NCBI GenBank assembly: GCA_030704615.1
Contig: CM060731.1
Coordinates: 93,600,756-93,664,755, forward strand
Length of the DNA stretch: 64,000 bases
Direction of reading: 5' to 3'
DNA from: Takakia lepidozioides
Lineage: Eukaryota; Streptophyta; Takakiopsida; Takakiales; Takakiaceae
Shown: one piece after another, positions 58,081-64,000 of the stretch
Layout of the letters: each line of letters opens with the position of its first letter
Numbering within the stretch: the stretch's first letter is position 1
Program-made: the position numbers and the translations under genes
The notes under the pieces: generated by a model
Told to the model about the DNA's origin: nothing
Seen by the model: only the letters and a program-made list of their open reading frames with translations
The model's database searches: none

Positions 58081-60723
58081 CTATGACTCTGACACTCTTG
58101 TCTCGACAATGGGTATGTTGTACTGCGTGACGACATATGGCTCATTATGTTCCTCGAGCACGTGCCCTGTGCTCAAAGGAGATGACGATCTTGAACGTGC
58201 AGGGCTTGCGGTGCTCGACGAGTCATCTTCAGGCAACATTACAGGACCATGAGGGAGCGTGCGAATATTCTTATCAGCTCGCCAGGAATCCTCTTCTCCG
58301 CCAGGTGGCTCGTCAAGTTTTCGTCTCACTGGACGGGTGTGAACACCTCCTTCCAAGTGTTGGCCTCTTCGAAGCAATGGCGTATCTCGAAGGCCCTCTC
58401 GCAAGGCTGCTGCCCACTTTCGAGGATCCGCATCAGCATTTCCTGCCTATCCGGCCCCAAGCCCCACTGTTTCCCTTTCAAGAATTCGTTGTACCTGGAT
58501 TGCTGCATAATTGACCTCACAATGTCCTCTGTTGTGGCAGCGAGGATGTCCACCAGATGCGCCACAGAGGAGGCACGCTAGGAAGAATGTACTGATTCGG
58601 CCATGTTTGTTGTCGGTATGTCGGTGTCGGAGTCCAGACACATTTCTTGCATATGCACATTCTTAGATTAGAAGCAAGTTACAAATAATGAATAGCATAA
58701 TATTGAACGGGACGTGAAATCGTCCAACTCACCTCCCGCATATAGTCGCCGAACTGGAGGAAACGATAATGCCACCATGCTAGTCAATTGACCATTGCTC
58801 CCTCGTTTGATTTCTTTACAGCACCTGACGTTGTCCACCAAATCCGTATACATGCAAACTGTGTCTCTGCATCATCCAAGGTGGGAGCACGCGTCCACGC
58901 AAGACACATGGAACGGTGGTCCTCTCTGAATTCTGGCGCCACGAGCCTGGTTGTGTACTGCGACAAGCTCTGGAGAAAATGGAACCCACAAGATCTCTCC
59001 TTGCCTTCCATTGGAACATTGGGGTCTTCCCCGTACACCCTTCGGATTGCAGCCCAATTTGCTTATGCGTTGTCCGCCATGAAACCACGGAAATTCAGCG
59101 GGGGCAATCCCGCCCTCGCCAGCTGTTCGTTTATTCCCTACCAAAGAAGCATCTCCAATTGTGTGTCCTCCCCTTTCATCTCACAAATAGCAATTGTCAT
59201 TAGCATCCTGTAGTGGGGGTCGTACACATGTGCACCCATTGTTACCCACTGGTGATTTGTAATTCGCTTGATATGGTCGAAAATTGTTTGACAAGTCTCC
59301 ACTCGTCATCCGGTGGACCAGATCCACGCCGTTGCCATGCCCACACGTTGACATTTTGAATACGAAACAACGATCTGCCTCAGTCCCTTGTCCTGGAAAT
59401 CGACTTCCATGAATGTAGTCATATCGACATTGTCGCTTCACCTCCAGAATGGAGTGCATATCCGAGCCTCGCCCAATTTTCTGTTTGCAGGAGACAATGT
59501 GGTTTCGGACATTCTGAGAACAGACGTGGGACACTGACTCCAGCAATTCCTTCATTTCTATCTCATCGAGATGAACTTTGTCAGCGCTATCTTCCGACAT
59601 TATTCTGCCCAATGCCATCTTATGGGCAGCCTGCAGCTATATCTGTTTGGGTTTGGTACCAGGGCTCAACTTAACCTCCTCCTGAATGAGCTGCTCTGCC
59701 TCCTGGGCAGCCTCCCGCGAGTTCCCCCTCGCCAATTTGTGACAATGCACACCAACGTGTATGCAAACTCGTGTGAGGTCAGGGAAACGGTGGCATACAT
59801 AGAACTGTTTGGCATTACAAACAGACATGCAATGCGGTGGTTCTATGCAATACGCACACTTAAATATGTAGTTTGGAACCTTTTCCTGAGCTCGAAATGG
59901 TTGATGAGTTGTGCCTGTCCAATCCATCTCGTTCTTGTGACCTCTGGATTTAAAGTGGAAGCAAGTTGGGGAGAAACACCGCAGCACGCCCGCACACACA
60001 ACGTAGCGCACCGCACACCATCGAGCATCTTTATGCCGGTGGTTCTAGTGATGCACGAAGGATGACCGTCATGTTTCCTATCCATATCTGTCAACATTCC
60101 GGACGTCCTAGAATTGTCCGTTCGAGGAAGGAACTCAAAAAAGATATTGTCGTCGACGTCTGCGGGAAGGCGTGTCACGGATTGATTGTGAACTTGCTGT
60201 AGTCCAGCCCAGCTAGCTCGAAGCGGTGTCCCTCCGTCTGAAGCCCTCGCAGAATATCAAGAATGGATTGAGTTGCTGAGCTCGTGCTAGGAATATGACT
60301 CCCTCGTCCGCTGATGTCCATTGAGGACTTGCCTGATCTCCAGGATGATTTTGGAACTTCCATGACCTCATCTGAGTCCGACAAGTTGTGAACAACCTAG
60401 TTCTCGCTCATCTTCATTGATGGGGGAGCCTTTGGATTAACTTCGTTAAGGATTTCTCTCTTTGAGCTATCAACTCCTAGATTCGCGGATTCTTTCGTGG
60501 ATGGCGGCAAGAAAGAAGGCGCATTTGGCGGGCAAATGACGTCCCCAACAGCTCTGTATATGACGTTGTCCGATGGTGGAACTCGCCATTCCTTGCCGTT
60601 GCCAAAATCATCGTGGAGCACAACAATACTTTCGACTACAACTCCATTTGAACCCTTCATTTCCTCCTCCAGGAATACTGACCCCGGTTTCAGGTGGTAT
60701 CGTACGCAGAGATATTTCTCCAT
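58081..60723 (-). pseudogene. Mutator-like (MULE) transposase pseudogene
   Basis: Minus-strand pieces in one plausible order: 60723-60180 acidic N-terminus with an in-frame TAG at 60397; frameshifts near 60190 and 59995; 60011-59190 in one frame with TAG at 59637 (CAYCIEPPHCMSVC, then CIHVGVHCHKLARG, then FPGQGTEADRCFVFKM); 59038-58733 with YGEDPNVPMEGKERSCGFHF, then APEFREDHRSMCLAWTRAP, crossing TGA at 58784 into AWWHYRFLQFGDY; an intron from GTGAGT at 58732; then 58650-58200 with TAG at 58578 and TGA at 58326. The CGFHFLQSL and following Trp-rich region resemble MULE-type transposases known from seedless plants; this identification is moderate. Stops again fit Gln/Arg codons. Confidence 0.55.
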
Positions 60724-61808
60724 AACCCGACAGATCCCCCCTCTGCATGGAAATGTAGCTCAATGCTCGTGAGGAGGGCAATACACTATAACGCTCGAGT
60801 TTTCAGCCATGGGAGATGTGGACACAAGACTGCGAGCACAACGTTCGAGCAACTGCCCTGGGAGAAGCGGGGATGCAGCGAGGCAAAGCAAAGCAGGGCC
60901 GATGTGGAGGAGCGTCGAAGCCTATTGACGAATTCGGCAAGCCCACACTCCCAAAAATCCACTATCAGAGTTTTCATGAACCTTGTCTCCAAAATGCGGC
61001 CCCTGACCTTTGCTCAATAACTGCCAACGGTATGCAGTCAGAAAGCTGCAGACTATGCAGGTGCCCTGTGCAAACCAATAATTGCCGCATCTGACGAGAA
61101 GCGTGGGGGGGCGAGCGTGCAAGCACCTTCCCCATGGACAGAGGGAATTGAAAGAGGTGGCATTCCAGAGGGTCTGATTACAAGCTTGAGTGCTGGACCC
61201 TCTCAGGTAAAAATCAACATTCAACAAAATGCAACATTGCACAGAAAGTGGAACTTTGGTTCAAAGAAAAAAAAATATTAATAATGAACTGTGACAAGTA
61301 TGCATGCCCTCACAAGCCGAGGTAAGCCAAAAGTATGCATGCAATCCATGCTCAGCTAAGTTGGGAATTTGCTGTCGTGTTGCACTATTCTCACCAAGAA
61401 GGTGGAACCTCGATTGGCCTCTCAACAAGCTCATGACTGACAGGGTATCGGTAAGTGAAGACAATGGATGCAGCCCGCTCCCCTTTGGTGGGTGTCATGT
61501 CCTCCGATATATGCACCATCGTAAATGGAGATCTTTGCTATGGAGACTCTATGTCCATAGGACTCATCCTCGTAGCTTAAGAGAATGTCCCCATAGACTG
61601 TTTGCGAGGGAATCCTCTGAGGCCTGTACGTACACCCGATGCAATCCTCGTAGGCCCACTGGCAGCACCTCCAATGATACAGGAAGGCCGTGCGGCTTTT
61701 GGGGATGTTCCATGCAGGCGGATACTGCAGATCGACGATTCGCAGGCACCAGAGCCCCGCAATCCCGTCCCCGCAAGGGGGGCTGAAAATCCATGAGTAG
61801 TGAGCAGT
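60724..61808. other. Unassigned region
   Basis: Open frames on both strands around 61430-61930 overlap heavily and show no family motif. A Cys-rich stretch (CIGCTYRPQRIPSQ, minus strand near 61640) may be decayed coding sequence. Confidence 0.3.
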
Positions 61809-62276
61809 GAGCAGTGAGCAGGTTTTGCCGAACGTCACCGAACCGTCCGGACCTGTTTGCCGAACCACTTCTAGGTTCGAAGTTCGGGATAGGTTCGGTT
61901 TATAGAATATTCCCATTTTGGATTCCAAATGAGATTTTACTAAATTTATATTGCATATAACCCCTCAAATGTTGAAAGTTTGGCACCGAACACCATTTCA
62001 TACACTAAAAAAAAATTGAAGGGAAAAAAAATTAAAAAAAATAAAAATCTGTATTTTAGAAAACGTAGGTGCCAGCGCCGAACAGTGCCATAGGTTCGAA
62101 AGTGGTCCGAACTAGTTCGGCATAGGCTCAGCACAGGTTTGGAAGAATATTCCTCGATAGAATATTCCTCCACATAGGCTCGGCACTGGTTCAAAAGAAT
62201 ATTCTTTGGATATTTGATATATTCTATGAATATTCCCTTAAGTTTGGTACTGTTCGGCAAAACCTGCTCACTGCTC
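61809..62276. mobile_element. MITE-like element with 25-bp inverted ends, 468 bp
   Basis: GAGCAGTGAGCAGG...TTGCCGAAC at 61809-61833 is the exact reverse complement of 62252-62276. The left side has extra GTGAGCA units just outside. The AT-rich interior carries several TTCGGCA/TGCCGAA motifs and a repeated GAATATTC. No coding capacity and no clear target duplication. Confidence 0.8.
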
Positions 62277-62760
62277 ATGGAGTTCTGCTCATGGAAAACT
62301 CAACCTCCCCGCGAGGCTGATCGTGGAAGCCAGGAAGGTACTCAACAGCGGACAGGTGGACCTACCTCTGCTGAGACTGGTCTATCCAATCCTGCAGGAA
62401 TATGAAAATGTCCCCTGACTTGGGCGAGAAATTCCATAGGGTGAGACCACCGTTGGGGCAATTGCTGGGATCCTAGCACGCCATCGCCGAGTAATGAAAG
62501 GGCTGCTAGGAAGCAGAGAGGGAGTGCAAGGAAGTGGGAGTGTGGGAGGAGAGGAAGTGAGAAGAGCTCAGAGCGAGGAACTGGTCTTGCTGGGTCGGGT
62601 TGAAACGCAGTGGGTGACGGGGAAATTTGGACAAGTGGCAAACAAATGCGCATCATTTAATATGTCCATACCCAGGAATGAGGCACAGCATTTACTTCGT
62701 GGTCGGCTCCATAAAACCGAGTCCCGCGAAAGACCTCCTGGGGGAGATGGCACCAACATG
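62277..62760. other. Spacer before the satellite
   Basis: GC-balanced sequence without recognised genes. A purine-rich block lies at 62495-62580. Confidence 0.35.
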
Positions 62761-63305
62761 TTCATCCAAGTCCATCCCCTGGATGGAAAAACGGCGCCGA
62801 ATTTGCATCCAGGGGGGTTTGGATGGAGTCGTCTCGGGGGTAGGGAGCAACAGGTGGAACTCCAAGTCCATCCCTCGGATGGAAAAATGGTGCCAAATTT
62901 CCATCCGAGGGGGTCGGATTAAGTCGTCTCGGGGGGAGAGGCCTCCACGTGGATGCCAGATTCCATCCCCCGGATGGAAAAATGGCACCGAATTTCCATC
63001 CGAGGGGACTCGGATGAAGTCGTCTCGGGGGGAGAGGCCTCCACATGGATGCCAGATTCCATCCCCCGGATGGAAAAATGACGCCGAATTTCCATCCGAG
63101 GGGACTCGGATGAAGTCGTCTCGGGGGGAGAGGCCTCCACGTGGATGCCAGAATCCATCCCCCGGATGGAAAAATGGCGCCGAATTTCCATCCGAGGGGG
63201 CTCGGATGAAGTCGTCTCGGGGGAAGAGGCCTCCACGTGGATGCCAGATTCCATCCCCCGGATAGAAAAATGGCGCCGAATTTCCATCCGATGGAGCCGT
63301 CCTGA
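62761..63305. repeat. 96-bp tandem repeat, array 1
   Basis: About six units. The CCATCCCCCGGATGG palindrome starts at 62963, 63059, 63155 and 63251, exactly 96 bp apart, with two diverged units before. Each unit also has AATTTCCATCCGAGGGG, TGAAGTCGTCTCGGGGG and GCCTCCACGTGGATGCCAGA. The period is a multiple of three, so open frames appear on both strands. Confidence 0.95.
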
Positions 63306-63420
63306 ACCATTTTCAGTCGTTACTTCGTTTTTTCTGAGTTTTTTTGTGTAATTCGGCCCTAAACATACAGTTTTCTTCCTCGAGGCCTTTTTTGTGGACC
63401 TTACCGCTACAAATCTCATT
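63306..63420. other. Junction between the two satellite arrays
   Basis: A unique T-rich stretch of about 115 bp interrupts the array. It may be a small insertion or the boundary of two related elements. Confidence 0.4.
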
Positions 63421-64000
63421 CGCTAGATGGAAGGCGCCGTTTTTCCATCCAGGGGGCTCCGGATGAAGTCGTCTTGGGGGAATGTTGGGCCAGGTTGCGC
63501 CAGGAGTTCATCCGCTGGATGGAAATTCGGCGCCGTTTTGCCATCCAGGGGCTTGTCGATGAGGTCGTCTCGGGGGGAGGTTGGGCCAGGTGGCGCTCCG
63601 ACTTCATCCGCTGGATGGAAATGCGGCGCCGTTTCTCCATCCAGGGGCTTGTGGATGAGGTCGTCTCGGGGGGAGGGAGGGCCAGGTGGCGCTCCGACTT
63701 TATCCGCTGGATGGAAATTTGGCACTGTTTTTCCATCCAGGGGCCTGTCGATGAGTTCGTTTCGGGGGGAGGTCGGCTCAGGTGGCACTCCGACTTCATC
63801 CGCTGGATGGAAATTCAGCGCCGTTTCTCCATCCAGGGGCTTGTGGATGAGGTCGTCTCGGGGGGAGGGAGGGCCAGGTGGCGCTCAGACTTCATCCGCT
63901 GGATGGAAATTTAGCGCCATTTTTCCATGCAGGGGCTTGTGGATCATGAGGTCGTCTCGGGGGGAGGGAGGGCCAGGTGGCGCTCCGACTTCATCAGCTG
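63421..64000. repeat. 96-bp tandem repeat, array 2
   Basis: Six units running off the window. TTCATCCGCTGGATGGAAA starts at about 63507, 63603, 63699, 63795 and 63891. The other half reads CCATCCAGGGGCTTGT, then GAGGTCGTCTCGGGGGGAGG and GCCAGGTGGCGCTCCGAC. Related to array 1 by the GTCGTCTCGGGGG block and the GGATGGAAA palindrome half. Confidence 0.95.

Noticed and set aside
58137-60202. Plus-strand open frames opposite the MULE-like gene
   Set aside because: They mirror the minus-strand coding frame and have no conserved motifs.
6149-60723. An organellar genome with U-to-C editing
   Set aside because: Nuclear-type transposons, spliceosomal introns and TATA promoters show this is nuclear DNA. 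Editing is kept only as a hypothesis to test.
62627-63914. Protein-coding genes over the 96-bp arrays
   Set aside because: Open frames appear on both strands and in several frames because the period is a multiple of three. No domain and no start or promoter.
1-64000. tRNA or rRNA genes
   Set aside because: No cloverleaf with A and B boxes and no rRNA core sequence was recognised by eye. Only the retrotransposon primer site matches a tRNA end.

Overview
The window is nuclear DNA from a large, repeat-rich genome of the green-plant lineage. The evidence is one intron-containing gene whose exon-by-exon pattern matches the plant CUE-domain coiled-coil family, a PLS-type pentatricopeptide (PPR) fragment, a retrotransposon primer-binding site complementary to plant initiator Met-tRNA, and plant-type hAT, MULE, CACTA and LINE remains. 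A seedless land plant (lycophyte or fern) or a charophyte alga would fit; the species cannot be fixed from sequence alone. No tRNA, rRNA or CRISPR array was recognised.

Layout. (1) 52-15779 looks like one very large hAT-type composite element. Its ends are inverted repeats built from GCGACCGCC/GGCGGTCGC hairpins. Inside are a hAT transposase (934-3839), a 53-bp palindrome array (4480-5770), a coiled-coil/RING gene (6149-8488), two 120-bp tandem arrays, several long hairpins, an antisense protein kinase (11818-13278) and an acidic orphan frame. (2) 15800-17130 holds a LINE ORF1 remnant. (3) About 19060-37900 is a second large element marked by about 45 copies of a short palindrome (core GGGAGATCTCCC). 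From a central divergent promoter region (24.4-25.4 kb), a DUF7869-like putative transposase (23671-20664) runs left, and a multi-exon gene with Tyr-Pro repeats, a ParB-like segment and a DNA-methyltransferase-like segment (25713 to about 35.5 kb) runs right. A HAD/FCP1-like phosphatase that has lost its nucleophile (35653-36729) follows. (4) 39111-41074 is a LINE reverse transcriptase. (5) 44112-49069 is the one convincing host gene, a CUE-domain coiled-coil protein. (6) From 50 kb on come a piggyBac-like non-autonomous element, a triplicated unit, a CACTA-like element with target duplication, a PPR fragment cut off against a Ty3/gypsy gag-protease plus 5' LTR, a Mutator-like transposase pseudogene, a 468-bp inverted-repeat element, and two 96-bp satellite arrays.

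The most striking signal crosses element boundaries. Long coding frames are interrupted by in-frame stops while frame and splice phase stay largely intact, and about 25 of these stops are each a single C-to-T change away from a Gln or Arg codon (CAA, CAG or CGA). The 2340-nt coiled-coil/RING frame has six such stops and no frameshift. Deamination of methylated, silenced transposons is the simplest explanation, supported by a G-to-A change in a retropepsin active site. U-to-C RNA editing or readthrough should still be tested with RNA. A second theme is that unrelated elements have each filled their non-coding parts with their own GC-rich palindrome family.
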